From Cherax quadricarinatus (taxonomy: Eukaryota > Arthropoda > Malacostraca > Decapoda > Parastacidae), in the NCBI RefSeq assembly GCF_038502225.1, contig NC_091292.1:48184114-48248113 (forward strand): a stretch of DNA of 64,000 nucleotides. The letters are read 5' to 3'. Position numbers and translations under genes: made by a program. A model generated the notes under the pieces. That model ran no database searches, was not told where the DNA came from, and saw nothing but the letters and a program-made list of their open reading frames with translations. How positions within the stretch are numbered: position 1 is the first letter of the stretch; each line of letters begins with the position of its first letter. Below, one piece after another: positions 20,541-32,084 of the stretch.

Positions 20541-20939
20541 GTTTTAGTAATTCCTAAGTGGCCTCCTAACGAAGAGTTATGAGCTATATTTAATTTTTGT
20601 GGTCTAAACATTTCTGGAACTACTAACCTGTCTGTCTTTTGCTTTTCCTCCACCTTCTTACCAGTCTCAGTGCAGATTAAGAAGACGTTTTTAAATTTAT
20701 ATTTGACAGGGTGATCTGAGGAGGATTTACCCATTGCTGCCTGAAAAGCAAAATTCAATGAATGGTCTTTCGCTGTTCCTCCCAATAGGACAGTCCCTCG
20801 GGTATGGAAACAGACACATCTGTAATCCTGCAGCCCTGGAATAGGAAGGCTTGATCTGGGTCTGTTCACTAAATTTACGAGGCCCTGGCCAGTTTTCCTC
20901 GTAAAACAAATTGGCTATTTCAAGATCAGAGTCGTCCAA
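20541..20939 (-). pseudogene. Gypsy copy G1: pre-integrase region and zinc-finger histidines
   Basis: Minus strand. It contains KTDRLVVPEMFRPQKLNIAH, then the H-x-H part of the integrase finger (NSSLGGHLGITKT), cut by the palindrome. Upstream (20939-20727) is the linker matching 53013-52612 of G2. Two frames overlap, which indicates a frameshift near 20750-20860. Confidence 0.8.
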
Positions 20940-22610
20940 GGATGGGTTAGCATTCTCATCAGATACCTCTCGGGATTATGCCCGAGTTATGGCCAACATC
21001 GGAGAAGAATTAGTCATTATAGGTTCTGTACATTTAGTAGAATTAAATGTTATTACCCAGTAATAACACAGCATCTTTCATAGGAAATCCATCAGAAACA
21101 CCTACCTGTCAAATATCAAGTGTGATATTTACTGTGCACATATATTTTATGTAGAGGGACAAAATGCTGCTCCTTCAAGAGCTTCTAAATGGACGGATGA
21201 TTGTAAAGATGATTGTTCCGAGAGGTTAAGTACTCCCTCTCGTATCAGAGAACAACATGCCCCAGTATCTCTAAATATTCATACTTCCGTTTTCTTTGAA
21301 TCCTCCTGAAGGGAGTTTGACAGGTACTATAATAAGGGGCCATCCCATTCTCTACTACTTTTGATCCATTTCAGTATTAGTAATTCTGCCTACTGGTTGA
21401 GGTCTTGTTGGACAATGGCTGGCGCCAATCTGGGTACTCATGTCTTCACCATGTTTAGTGGTTTGTCGCTCATCATGTTGATCATGGGTTGAGTAGCGTG
21501 GCTCACCAGGTGACTTAGCTGGTTGACGTCACCGTTCATCTTCGTCCTGGCACTTTGTCCTCCAGTCTGGAACACTTCTTTGACGATCTCTGCACATGCC
21601 AGGCTGTTGAAGTGAGAGTGGTTAGTTTCGAAAGCATCAGCCGACCTGGATGCTTCCACTGCAGTAGCAAACGAATAATCTTGCAGAAAGATTTGAACCT
21701 CTGGTCCAACGGACTCCAGCAGGTTATCCACCAAGATTAGCTGGACAAGATCCCCAAAGTTAGAGACACCACTCGCCTTGTACCAGTTGGTAAAGGCTTT
21801 GGTCTGTTGTCTTATAAAGTCAACTTAAGACTGACCCAGCTGCCGTTTGCTTATTTTGAATTCCTTCCTGTACTTGGCAGGAATGCATTGATAAGCCCTA
21901 AAGACAGTGATTTTCATCACTCGATAGTTGCCAAACTGGTCATCATCTAACACAGAGGTAAACTCCTGTGACTTACCAATTAACGCTGTACGCACCAATG
22001 CTGCCCAGTGTACCTCAAGCCACCGTAAAGCTCGAGCCTGGTTTTCAAAAGCCTCGAAAAATTGTTCAGGTTCCGCTTCAACAAAACGAGGAACAAGCGG
22101 TACTGCCCTTCGCAAACTGAAGTCATCTAAATTCTGTTTGAATTGATTCCTCTCCTTCTCTCAATCGAACTCCTCCCTAGTAAATGCTCGCTGCTCTCTA
22201 GTTTGTTCAAGACTGAGTGTGGCTAACTCAAGCGCCAATGAAGCGGACTCATCTTTAAACAAACTCGACACACCTGCTGCTTCACGAGACTGCTGGATTT
22301 GCCTAGGTGTTGTGTGTCTCCCATTATTCTGCCGGAACCTAAGCCGACATCTGTGATTAATAGCTCTTATGGCTAGGGATACGTCAATCTAGTGCATCAT
22401 ATCTGCTTCTGCTTTCAGCTTTGTACGAATAATAACACGGAGCTGCACCGCAGTAAGAGTGTTTTGATATTCAGTACTAATAGAGTGAGCAATTCGTCAA
22501 CAACGCTGTAGAGAAAACTTGGGTTGGTTTAGTAGAGTGAATTCAGGCACCAATCGCCTGACTTGTATAGGTGGCATTAACCTCAACGTAACACGCTGTT
22601 TGCAATACAC
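20940..22610 (-). pseudogene. Gypsy copy G1: gag (and protease) remnant
   Basis: Minus-strand Gag remains. 22115-21825 carries VPRFVEAEPEQFFEAFENQA and FRAYQCIPAKYRKEFK, and 21734-21438 carries LLESVGPEVQIFLQDY. These resemble the capsid region of Gypsy elements of this type. Protease motifs were not identified with confidence between 21430 and 20950. A frame break lies between the two ORFs. Upstream of 22115 the reading continues degraded to about 22550. Confidence 0.65.
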
Positions 22611-22870
22611 GCTCAACCAGCTATGCACAGTACGACTGCAGAATCTTTACGCAGGATAGCAAGGCTGACAGTAGCAAAGCCGAGTGCAGAATACACACAC
22701 AATAAAAGGCTGACACGCAATAGTAAAGCTAACTGCAGAATACACACACAATAGCAAGGCTGACACGTAATAGAAAAGGCTACCGCACAATACACACACA
22801 ATAGCAAGGCTGACAATAGCGAAGCGAATGTAAAGTTGACATGCAAAATCGGAAGCTTTGGCAAAGCTGA
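22611..22870. repeat. Imperfect tandem repeat in the G1 leader
   Basis: Degenerate repeats of roughly 50-60 bp built on GCTGACACGCAATAG and GAATACACACACAATA, four to five units, in the 5' untranslated region of the Gypsy element. The leader in front of the LTR at 59760 keeps only the last unit. Confidence 0.65.
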
Positions 22871-23018
22871 CGCAATGCCAGATAGCAAGCTATCTAAATG
22901 GTAAAGATTAGCTCCTGCTCCAGTTTCTACTCTAAGCTCAGCTCCTGCTCTAAGTCCAGCTCCAGCTCCTGGACAGGTTTCCCTTATTACAACCCAGGTA
23001 ATCAAGATCTGGGTGTAG
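22871..23018 (-). mobile_element. Gypsy copy G1: leader and truncated 5' LTR
   Basis: A GCTCCTGCTC-rich leader is followed by only about 30 bp of LTR (motif ACCCAGGTAATCAAG near 22995). The remaining LTR is absent. The element therefore ends about 140 bp before A2M exon A. Confidence 0.65.
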
Positions 23019-23156
23019 CTGTGAGAGATTGTGTTCTGAAATTTTCCCTTTTGTCTCATACTGAGGGCAGGTGTGAGTGTGCTATTAAGTATTCCCCTGT
23101 AGGTCTTTGTTTACAGCTGTAAGGGATTGTGATTTCAGTTATGTATCCCCCCACAG

Positions 23157-23372
23157 TTCTCTGGGTGTCGAGAAGTGAAATTTACTGCGCAGGAGATGAA
23201 GGTGATCGACTGTAACGTGTATAGTCTCAAGGCTTCCGTCATCGTCACAGAGGAGGGAACTGATGTAGAGATGAAACGTGAGGCTTCAGTTTCCATCACT
23301 CGCAATGCTGTCTCTTTCAAAACTATCTACGCAGACGAGTACATGAAGCCAAACCTTCCCTACACCCTCAAG
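23157..23372 (+). CDS. A2M: Alpha-2-macroglobulin, exon A (end of MG3, start of MG4)
   Basis: An internal exon of 72 codons for a secreted thioester-family protease inhibitor of the haemolymph. The acceptor is CCCCCCACAG before 23157, and the donor AAG/GTTAGT follows 23372. A second possible acceptor at 23138 keeps the same frame and would add six codons. Recognisable residues are VKFTAQEMKVIDCNVY, then VTEEGTDVEMK, and a strand ending MKPNLPYTLK, which leads into the first strand of the next macroglobulin domain. It is phase 0 at both ends and joins in frame to exon B. Two cysteines are present. The bait region and thioester lie further downstream, outside the window. A related thioester protein is less likely. 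Confidence 0.87.
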
Positions 23373-23879
23373 GTTAGTGAAATCTTGGATATATTCAGTG
23401 TTGAAAAAAGTGAGATTGGTAAACGGTATAAACAGGAAAATAATCAAGGAATGTGTACTTGAAAATTGTAATCAATCACAGTAATAAATCAACATTAACA
23501 GGAAGACAAATAATATTAGTAACAACTTTTCACGGAAACTTTTTTTTTCTCCCAAAATGAGAATCTCGCAACATTATGAATGTAGCAGTTGAGGCAAACC
23601 TTAATTATTATATGAACTATGAAGTTCACAGCGAATCTCATTTTAGCGACCTTAAGTCACTGTTTATCTCACACACAGGAGACTGCCGTCAATGGACTGT
23701 CTCATATAAGCAGGTTTACTAAAGGCTAAGAATACATCTAGATGTATTCAGAACGACATCATACAAGACAATTAGCAAGCAAAAGCATGAAACAGCATTC
23801 TGCAAGGCCCAGTAATTATAAAAAATAAAACATTTTTTAAATAGGATATATTAATCAAGGTTTGAAAATGATCTGCAAA
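23373..23879. other. Intron sequence, no feature seen
   Basis: Start of the 25.0-kb intron between exons A and B. No repeat or gene was recognised before the Penelope-like element. Confidence 0.5.
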
Positions 23880-25230
23880 AGTAAATCGTGATTAATAAGT
23901 TCTTTAGATGAGAAACTTAATAAATCATCAATTGGAACAGTTTCATATAAATTATCTAAATGGCTTGTCGACATATTGAGCCCTATTGTTGGGAAAATTT
24001 ATAACTTTGATGTTAAAAACAACTTAGATTTAGTTGATAAATTAAGCTCCTTGACTGACTTAAATGATTTTAACATAATGTTACTTCCTTGTTTACGAAA
24101 GTTCCAGTTGATGATTAAGTTTCTTATCTGAAGAACTTATTAATCACGATTTACCATTGCCAGTTCCTACTATCATTAAACATTTTAAACTTTGCATTGT
24201 TGATGCAAAATTTGTATTTAATGATAAGTTTTATACTCAGAAGTTTGGTATGGCAATGGGAAATCCTCTTTCACCTGTTCTTATTAACCTATACATAGAG
24301 CTAAGTGGTTCAGATATGTTGATATTTTTTTGTATTATGCCTAAGAATGTAGATATAAACCATTTCCTTGTTAAATTAAATAGCTTAGCCCATTCTATAA
24401 ACGTTATTGTTGAGTTCGAAGCAAATAACTCATTGCCTTTTCTAGATGTTTTAATTATTAAGGGTAACAATGACTTTAAATTTAAAGTTTACAGAAAACG
24501 TACAAATAACTGTTCCTATATACACTATTTTTTCACATCAAGATAGAGTTAAACTGTTGGTTTTCTCATCAGTGTTTTTGAGAGTGTTACGTATTTGTTG
24601 TCCAGAGTTCATAAATGAAGAAATATCAAAAATTTATGAAATAGCTAGTGATCTGAAATACCCAAGAAACGTAATTGATAAATCTTGTAAAATTGCTAAA
24701 AATACTTTTACCAATTCATAAAAGGGACAACCAACCTAATTCAAATAAAAATATGTTGGTTCTCACCATGAAAACTTGGCTGATATGCCATCTCCTCTTA
24801 AGATTTTTAATATCATAGTTGTATTTAAAAATCTTGATACAGTAAAAAAATAACTTGACAAAGAATTCCTTGTAAAATTTGCGATGAAGTTTATTACAGT
24901 CAAACTAATAAAAGTCTTGAACTAAGATTAAAACATCATAAATATACCATTAGAACTGGAAAAGATTCTAATGCTCTATTTATTCATGCGAGAGATTTTA
25001 ACCATCCAATTGATATTTCAAAAGGTTGAAAAAGTTACCTGGAGGTTATTTCGGGAGGTTATTCCGGGGATCAACGCCCCCGCGGCCCGGTCGACAGGAA
25101 TATAATTGAATCATGTTTTATAAAAAGGAGTTTTGAAAATATTAATATTTCCTTAGGATTATATAAATTGGATTCATTTATAATAAAATTTGGGGTGAAT
25201 TTAATGATACATTAAACAAGTAATAAATTT
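23880..25230 (+). pseudogene. Penelope-like element, RT plus GIY-YIG remnant
   Basis: A PLE copy on the + strand. Upstream RT parts are near 23930-24120 (YKLSKWLVDILSPIVG, VDKLSSLTDLNDFN). The main RT ORF 24157-24546 has FNDKFYTQKFGMAMGNPLSP, a hallmark of PLE RT, and LPFLDVLI. The catalytic aspartate pair after the GMAMGNPLSP block is not recognisable. After frameshifts come a GIY-YIG-type endonuclease remnant near 24870-25030 (VYYSQTNKSLELRLKHHK, HARDFNHPID) and a C-terminal piece near 25100-25230. A 59-bp SINE fragment interrupts it at 25034-25092. Confidence 0.85.
25034..25092 (-). mobile_element. SINE 3'-end fragment
   Basis: Contains TTACCTGGAG and TCAACGCCCCCGCGGCCCGG, the 3' end of the tRNA-Val SINE in minus orientation. 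It is heavily truncated. Confidence 0.75.
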
Positions 25231-25379
25231 TAATTCTTTGGTAGAGTATTATGTGTGTTTCACAGAGTCGGGTGTTGTCACGCATGTGTGAGGTGTTGCT
25301 TTGTTGTGGGATGTGATGGTGAGCTGTAGTCTTGACCATTTATATGCCTTCCTTTGATGAATTGTTATATAGTTCATAG

Positions 25380-27321
25380 TCACTAGTGAAATGATTACCG
25401 AACAGATAGACCTACTGAAGCAAAATAAATCCCCGGGTCCCGATGAACTTTTTCCATGGGTTTTTAAAGAGTGCAAAATGGAACGTTGTGAACCACTGAC
25501 AAATATTTTTAATATTTCTCTTCAAACAGGTGTAGTGTCTGATATGTGGAAGATGGCTAATGCAATTTCTATTTTTAAAGCAGGGGACAAGTCGTTACCT
25601 TCAAATTACTGCCCAATAAGCCTGACCTAAATTGAAGGAAAATTACTAGTCAATTATAGTTGATATTATAAAAGGCCATCTGGATAAGCATAGCTTGATT
25701 AATGATACTCAGCATGGATTCATGAAGGGCCTTTCCTACCTTACTAATTTATTAACCTTCTTCAGTAAAGTTTCTGAGGTCGTTGATCATAATAAAGAAT
25801 TCGATATTGTTTATTTAGATTTTAGTAAGGCTTTCGATAGAGTACTGCACCAGAGACTGTTAAAGAAAGTGGCAGCTCATGGCACTGGGGCAAAAAGTGC
25901 TGTCATGGATTGAGTCATGGTTCTAATAGGAAGCAGAGAGTATGCTCCAATGGGGGTTAAATCAGAGTGGGGATCTGTAACAAGTGGCATTCCACAAGGA
26001 TCAGTCTTAGGCCTGTTGTTTATAATATATATCAATTACCTTTATGATATGACCTTAGTGATATGAGCAAATTCGCCTACGACACAAAGACAGGTAGGAT
26101 AATTGATTCAAATGTAGATGTAGCTGGTGGCCCGGTGGTCTGGTGGCTAAAGCTCCCGCTTCACACACGGAGGGCCCGGGTTCGATTCCCGGCGGGTGGA
26201 AATTCCGACACGTTTCCTTACACCTATTGTCCTGTTCACCTAGCAGCAAATAGGTACCTGGGTGTTAGTCGACTGGTGTGGGTCGCATCCTGGGGGACAA
26301 GATTAAGGACCCCAATGGAAATAAGTTAGACAGTCCTCGATGACGCACTGACTTTCTTGGGTTATCCTGGGTGGCTAACCCTCCGGGGTTAAAAATCCGA
26401 ACGAAATCTTATCTTATCTTAAATCTTATGTCACGGAACTTCAGGAGGATTTAGACAAACTCAATTCTTGCTCATAAAAGCGGCAGATGCAGTTCAGTGT
26501 AGATAAATGCAAGGTTCTGAAGCTTGGAAGTGTCCATAACCCTAGTACTTATCAGTTAAATAGCGTAGAACTTAGCCATAAAGACTCCGAAAAGGACTTG
26601 GGGGTTATGGTAAGCAGCAACCTTAAGCCTAGACAATGCCTAAGCGTATTTAATAAGACAAATAGATTATTGGGATTTATATCAAGAAGTGTGAGCAACA
26701 GAAGTCCAGATGTCATAATACAGCTTTATACATTAGTTAGGCCTCACCTAGATTACGCAGCTCAGTTCTGGTCTCCATATTACAGAATTCAATAGAAAAC
26801 ATTCATTGTAGAACGACTGAATTAATACATAACATTAGAAATCTTCTGTACGAAGAACGATTGAAGACTCTTAAACTACATTCACCTGTAAGACGAAGAA
26901 TGAGGGAAGACATGGTCGAAGTGTATAAGTGCAAGATGGATATTAACAAAGTGGATATAAATAAGACCTTGAGGATATCTTCACAAGAGAGAATCAAATT
27001 ATATAAGTTTAGATTTCGAAAGGATATAAGAAAGTATTGGTTTGGAAATAGGGTACTTGATAAGTGGAGCAGTGTGCCGAGTAGGGTTATTGAGGTTAAA
27101 ACCTTGGATAGTTTCAAATTTAGGTTGGATAAATACACGAGTGAGAAGGGTTGGATTTAAATAGGACTTGCATAATGAGTAAATAGAATCATCAAAATTA
27201 TTTCTTGGGTAGCATTGAAAACGGAGTTGAGCAAATATTTTGTTAGTGGGAAGGATTGTAAAGGACCTGCCTAGTATGGGCCAAAAGGTCTCCTGCAGTG
27301 TTCCTCTTTTATGTTCTTATA
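25380..27321 (+). pseudogene. LINE family A copy A2: RT remnant and 3' end
   Basis: CR1-like RT in broken frames: NKSPGPDELFPWVFKECK (25423), NYCPISLT (about 25605), DIVYLDFSKAFDRVLHQRLL (25805-25862), and the catalytic box, which reads FAYD in place of FADD (about 26068). It continues with QFSVDKCKVLKLGS (26490), LGVMVSSNLKPRQC (26600), VRPHLDYAAQFW (26737) and the C-terminal FRKDIRKYWFGNRVLDKW (27015-27068). It ends near 27321 with the family tail TTCCTCTTTTATGTTC. A SINE interrupts it right after the catalytic box. Confidence 0.87.
26110..26408 (+). mobile_element. tRNA-Val-like SINE with ATCTT-type tail
   Basis: The head has GGTGGTCTGGTGGCTAAAGC (A box), anticodon loop CTTCACAC and B box GGGTTCGATTCCC. 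The body shares GGTACCTGGGTGTTAGTCGA with the SINE at 16890 but has a different 3' module, including TGGGTTATCCTGGG and a TCTTATCTTA tail. RT coding sequence resumes directly after it (ELQEDLDKL). Only ATGT is shared by the flanks, so the duplication is very short or eroded. Confidence 0.85.
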
Positions 27322-27424
27322 TGAGAAGTTGCAAAAGTACTTGGAATTTCATTATTCTTTCAAAGTGGTTGTTTTGCATATTTTTATATCATCTGTTTAC
27401 TGTGATGTTATTGCACACACACTA

Positions 27425-27431
<7 letters not shown>

Positions 27432-27503
<72 letters not shown>

Positions 27504-27507
27504 GTTT
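27432..27507. repeat. (TA)n microsatellite followed by (GA)n
   Basis: About 30 TA units (27432-27490) then GAGAGAGAGAGAG to about 27503. Confidence 0.98.
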
Positions 27508-27514
27508 TTGCAAA

Positions 27515-27812
27515 GTAGAAGTGATGATTAATAAGTTGAGAGAAAGCACAGAGAACGAAAGGAATGTTATAAATAGGAGAGGAGTTAATAAACGGAGAGT
27601 TAGAAGTATCGTGAAGATGGAGGGAATAATTTGAGGACTTGTTATTTAATGTTGATGAAGATAGGGAAGCTGTGACTTCGTGTATAGGGCAAGGAAGAAT
27701 AACATCTTGTAGGATTGAGGAAGAACCAGTTATGAATGTGGGGGAAGTGCGTAGAATGCAAGGGGTAAAGCAGCTGGGATTGATGAGAAAAATCCCAATG
27801 TTAAAAGCAGGT
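27515..27812 (+). pseudogene. LINE family C copy C1: linker before RT
   Basis: Plus-strand remnant with NVDEDREAVTSCIGQGRITS (27650-27710) and EEEPVMNVGEV (27720-27750), the region ahead of the RT in family C. It is continued at 28755 after a solo-LTR-like insertion. Confidence 0.7.
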
Positions 27813-28749
27813 TGTGAAGGCTTACTCAGCCCTGTAAGATCTTATAAAATTTTGTATTAACAAGGCTGGCTCCTCGTTACGATACCTAATAGGAAAAATA
27901 ACACTAACAAACAAATAAACACTATTGTAAGAATTTATGAGGAAAAAAATGTAAAAAAATTAAACTTGAGAGTTAATCCTATTTGAAAGAAAAATGAAAA
28001 TTAAAAATAACTGAATCAAATGCTAATTTGTACAGATGTAACTGTAGAAGATCATGTCGATGTTGACGCAGCGCGTTTCAGAAACTCTACCGTTGTTGAA
28101 GATAATGGGGGTGGGGGAGGGGTCACAGCTGGTACATGACAATCTAACGACAATTTAGCCACACTATGTCGACCCTTGAATGATCCGTCAAGATGATGCA
28201 AATGCAGGTCTGTCACCACTGAAGAAATGAGGGGTAGCTACCTGGGTTTAGCTACAATAAGGTAAGTAGATCGTGGGTGACGTCTCGTAGCCGAGTTTGG
28301 TCCAACTCCGTCAGAAATATTCTGCAGTAGCCAAATGACCCTAGATGGCAGTCAAAGCTAGAAAGAGACAAAAGTTACCCACCCCTTGATAAACCACTCT
28401 CCATAAGTGTATGGTATTTAAAAGAAATGGTGAGGGTTTAAATAAATGATTTCAACGTGAAAGTTGGGGCAGGATGAACTAAATCGCAAAATTAAATAAA
28501 AGTAAAGCTCCTTTTAAACAATATATAAATTAAGGCAGGAGCAGAGGGAAATACAACAGTGTTTGGAGCTGCTAATCAAGTGATTATCCATTTGGTCGGA
28601 GTCCCACACGTCACCTTTCAGTGTGGGGAAAAATGAGGGGGGATAGAGGGAGCTAGACACTAACGCTACCTTAACAAGCAGACTGCCAAACAAACTATCG
28701 TCACCATATATTCGCTCGCTACTCCTATCTGTTGAACTGTTCCCTCACA
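27813..28749 (+). mobile_element. Solo-LTR-like element with CAGGT duplication
   Basis: A 937-bp block that begins TGTGAAGG and ends CCCTCACA (TG...CA, short inverted termini). CAGGT is duplicated at 27808-27812 and 28750-28754. Removing the block joins L-K-A-G to G-D-I-V-L-E-W-L in frame within LINE C1. No ORF. It is not obviously related to the elements at 1659 and 4682. Confidence 0.75.
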
Positions 28750-28754
28750 CAGGT

Positions 28755-29163
28755 GGGGATATAGTTTTGGAGTGGTTAGTGTTTTTATTTAATAAATATA
28801 TGAAAGAGGGTAAGGTATCTAGGGAGTGTCAATAAGAATTCATAATTCCTTTCTATAAAGGCAAAGGGGACAAAAGAGAGTGTAAAAATTATAGGGGAAT
28901 AAGTCTGTTGAGTATACCTGGTAAAGTGTAAGGTAGAGGTATAATTGAAAGAATTAAGATTAAGACGAAGAGCAGGACTGCAGGTGAACAAGGAGGCTTT
29001 AGTGAAGGTAGAGAGTGTATAGACCAAGTGTTTACAGTGAAACATTTAGGTGAACAGTATTTAGATAAAGGTAAGGAGGTATTTGTGGCATTTATGGATT
29101 TAGAAAAGGCATATGATAGGGTGGATAGGGGGACAATGTGGCAGAGGTTGCAAATGTATGGCT
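28755..29163 (+). pseudogene. LINE family C copy C1: RT, first part
   Basis: RT fingers and palm start: [20 protein letters not shown] (28850-28910), SIPGKV, a stop, then EQGGFSEGRECIDQVFTVKH (28988-29047), EVFVAFMDLEKAYDRVDRGT (29077-29136) and WQRLQMYG. At least two stops interrupt it, and the element breaks off at about 29163 just before the Tx1-like LINE. Confidence 0.8.
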
Positions 29164-29234
29164 TTTTTATATTTTATTTAAAAACTTTATATACAAGATA
29201 CATGCATATGGCAAAACGCAAAACCTGACAAAAT

Positions 29235-30990
29235 GTGAATGGTGACCTATACCAGCTCTTCCTACCTCTCTATACATTGTCCATACCCTTACAAATCACT
29301 TCCTATAATCCTACCACCAGTATGCTGATCCCATCACAGCCTGAAAATCACATGCATCGGCCCAACATAGATAATACCAATCCCTCACTATACATGATAC
29401 ATAAGTTTGTCATACACAACATGAAAAACAAGTGTATACTCTGTCACCCTCCCCCCTCCCGGCTATATCCACCGCCAGGCCATCCCCCCTCCGTTTAACA
29501 TGCCTAAAGCCATAAGATACATTGAACTTTTCCAATATACGTATTGTCAACAAAACCCTAAGCTCTAATGAAAACATTCATGATTTTATATACATTGGGA
29601 ATCAAAACGTACCGTTGTTGCTGTCCCATTCAGCATTATCTGAACACGTCGAATATTATACATAGTTACAAAAGGCGTACTTCCATATCTGAAACACCTT
29701 ATTATTATTTCAGAAGGCACACGTGCCTCCGCTACCCATCAGAGACCGTGACATAAATTTACGAAATTAATAATACCAACCTACCTAAAACTTTTCTCTG
29801 GCATCGCTACACCGTACGTTTCTGCCCACCACATGGTGAACCAAACATTGCATGGGAAATTCTCAACCTGCTCACTACTAACGTACATACATTCGTCCCT
29901 CACCGCAGAACATGCACCTGAACACTCCCACACAAAGAACTTATAAACTGTCCTTTAGTGCGCGCAGGCACTGGGAGCTCTAGAATATGGTAAAAACCCA
30001 CACACAAGCCTCAATTCCCTAGCACTCCTATTAAACTTCACCCACTCATCCCATTTCACGCACCCATTTTCACAAACACATCTCACTCCCACACACTCAA
30101 AAACACACAATTCACCACCCATCTCCCCTCTTCATTTGGCAAGCCCATTTGTTTCCCCCCTTAAAGCTCTTCACTACATCTAAACCCACACCCCCCTCCT
30201 TGACCTCCTCACAACCCAAGCAACTCCCCAACAGTGAAAGCTCCTTCCCATCTCCTCCCATACACCTCCCATACACCTCCCATACACCTCCCAATTCCTA
30301 CGCATCGTGCTACAAAAAGTCGCCGCTAAAACCCGTTTTCTCACCTCCCAATTACTTTTCCCATGCATACCCCACTATATATATACACGAAATCCACCAT
30401 TATATATGCTACTCCCCTGTCCACATTCTCCCCCACCCCCCATGTCAAGACTAAGTGCATGCAGCACCGACACCCCGGTTCCTCCTATCCTCCCAACCAC
30501 TTTCCCCATCCATTCCCTCAAGCCACCCAAAAATTCACAAAAATACACCACATGGTATGCTGTTTCCAGTCCCCCACAACCCACACCAACCCTCCTCTGA
30601 TACTCATCTATTTCTGAGAATCGATCCTGACAGCAGAATCCTATGCAAAATCTTGAACATGACCTCCCTCGCCCTGGGCCGTAGCCTTAGTTTACTGAAG
30701 CGACTCCATATTGTCTCCTATGCATACATCGGGAACAGCCCCTCTACTGGGGCCACCTCCTTAGCTACCAACGTTCGATATAAATCAACCACCTTCAATT
30801 TCTCTGGCTCACGCACCCACACTAGTCCCCTCAACACTCTCTCACGTTCCCTCCATTCCCCACCCCCATACATCCCTTTCAATGTGTCATTCAACCTCTG
30901 CATGTGTCCTCTCACTCTACCCCCACAGCCTTTTCAACTCCCACCTGATAAAAACACATTTCCCCCACCTCAGCAGGTCCAACAAACTTA
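29235..30990 (-). pseudogene. Tx1-like LINE: C-terminal domain and 3' region
   Basis: Minus-strand C-terminal part of an L1/Tx1-type ORF2. Pieces are GGLETAYHVVYFCEFLGG (about 30565-30510), RMQRLNDTLKG-type sequence at 30915-30860 and VRKRVLAATFCSTMRRNWEV (30345-30290). The frames change repeatedly. The lower 800 bp have no readable domain and are taken as the 3' end because the C-rich + strand composition continues to about 29235. Confidence 0.65.
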
Positions 30991-31009
30991 AACTACCCCT
31001 CCTTACCCC

Positions 31010-31980
31010 TCACTCCCCACCCCTTATGGTCCTCTCATACAAAATGCCACATATTAACAACTGACGTTCCTGCCTCCTCACCACTCCAAAATCCCATGCG
31101 ACTCTATTACTCCACACTCCCAGCCCCATGATCGTTGTTTTCTCAGCATTTACCCTCATACCTGTCGCCCCTCCAAACATACGGACCACCTCCCCCAGCT
31201 CACTCAGCCAAGGTTCCTCCTGTACCAGAAGTGTCGTGTCATCAACATACCTTACCACTTTATGCCTGGTCAAACCTTCCCTCGATCTTCCCCCCCCCCA
31301 CACACCCTTTCCTCTACCAACCTATAGAATGGATCTTGCACACAAGCAAATAACAGTTGCGATAGCAGGCACCCCAACCGCAAAACCTGATTCATGTTCA
31401 CCATGACCTCCACACGTTCATTAAGCTGAATTCTCGCCTTCACCCCCTTATACAACATTTCGACCCCCACCACAATCTTATCCCCAAAACCTTCTTAGGG
31501 AAGGATCCTTCTTAAAATCTGTTCCACATGATTGTCAGCTCCCTGCAAATCCCCCACTACTTGCATCTCTTCCCAACCCTCAACAAACCCCTTAAGTATC
31601 CCATGCCCCAGCACTATCGATCTTCCCGGTAAACCAGATTGACCTTCTGACACTACCCTTCCCAGAACACATTTTAACCTGTTCCCTAAAACCTTTACGA
31701 ATAATTTGTAGTCCACACACAGAGATATCGCCCTATAATCCCACAGGGTACTCTGCACCTTCCCCTTAGACACAAGCACCACAACTGTTGTACTTTGCAT
31801 CTCCCCCAACTCGCCTCCGTCTTTCATCTGATTAAACAACCTCACCAAAAAACCCCTCAACAGATCCCAATTTTGCATGTAAAATTCACATGGTAAATCA
31901 TCAGTACCTGGTGCTTTGTCCCTGCTCATGTCTACAAGCCCCCCTCCATATCTCTGCCTCTTCATAGGTTCCACCCAGCA
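31010..31980 (-). pseudogene. Tx1-like LINE: reverse transcriptase remnant
   Basis: Minus strand. The RT entry is DMSRDKAPGTDDLPCEFYMQ (31930-31871), then YRAISLCVDYKLFVKVLGNR and EGQSGLPGRSIV (about 31635-31600), as in L1/Tx1 elements. The catalytic box is intact as VRYVDDTTLLV (about 31255-31225) but lies in a different frame from the upstream half. The fingers and palm are separated by frameshifts near 31490. Confidence 0.82.
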
Positions 31981-32084
31981 CTTACCTATCCTTCCTCCCC
32001 AATGTTACTGGCACAACTCCACACACACCTTCGAGATCCACCCTTCCCACCTCTCTGCTTCCACAATACTGCCTGTACCACTTA

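Noticed and set aside
1..23156. Further A2M exons upstream of exon A
   Set aside because: I looked for macroglobulin-domain motifs in + strand frames and found none. The preceding exon must lie outside the window or is too short to recognise by eye.
23175..23462. A 95-codon stand-alone gene starting at 23175
   Set aside because: The first codon is GTG inside an exon. The open frame continues upstream to a splice acceptor and the last 30 codons are intron read-through after a GT donor.
27240..27634. ORFs with YIYIYI runs
   Set aside because: Read-through of the (TA)n microsatellite.
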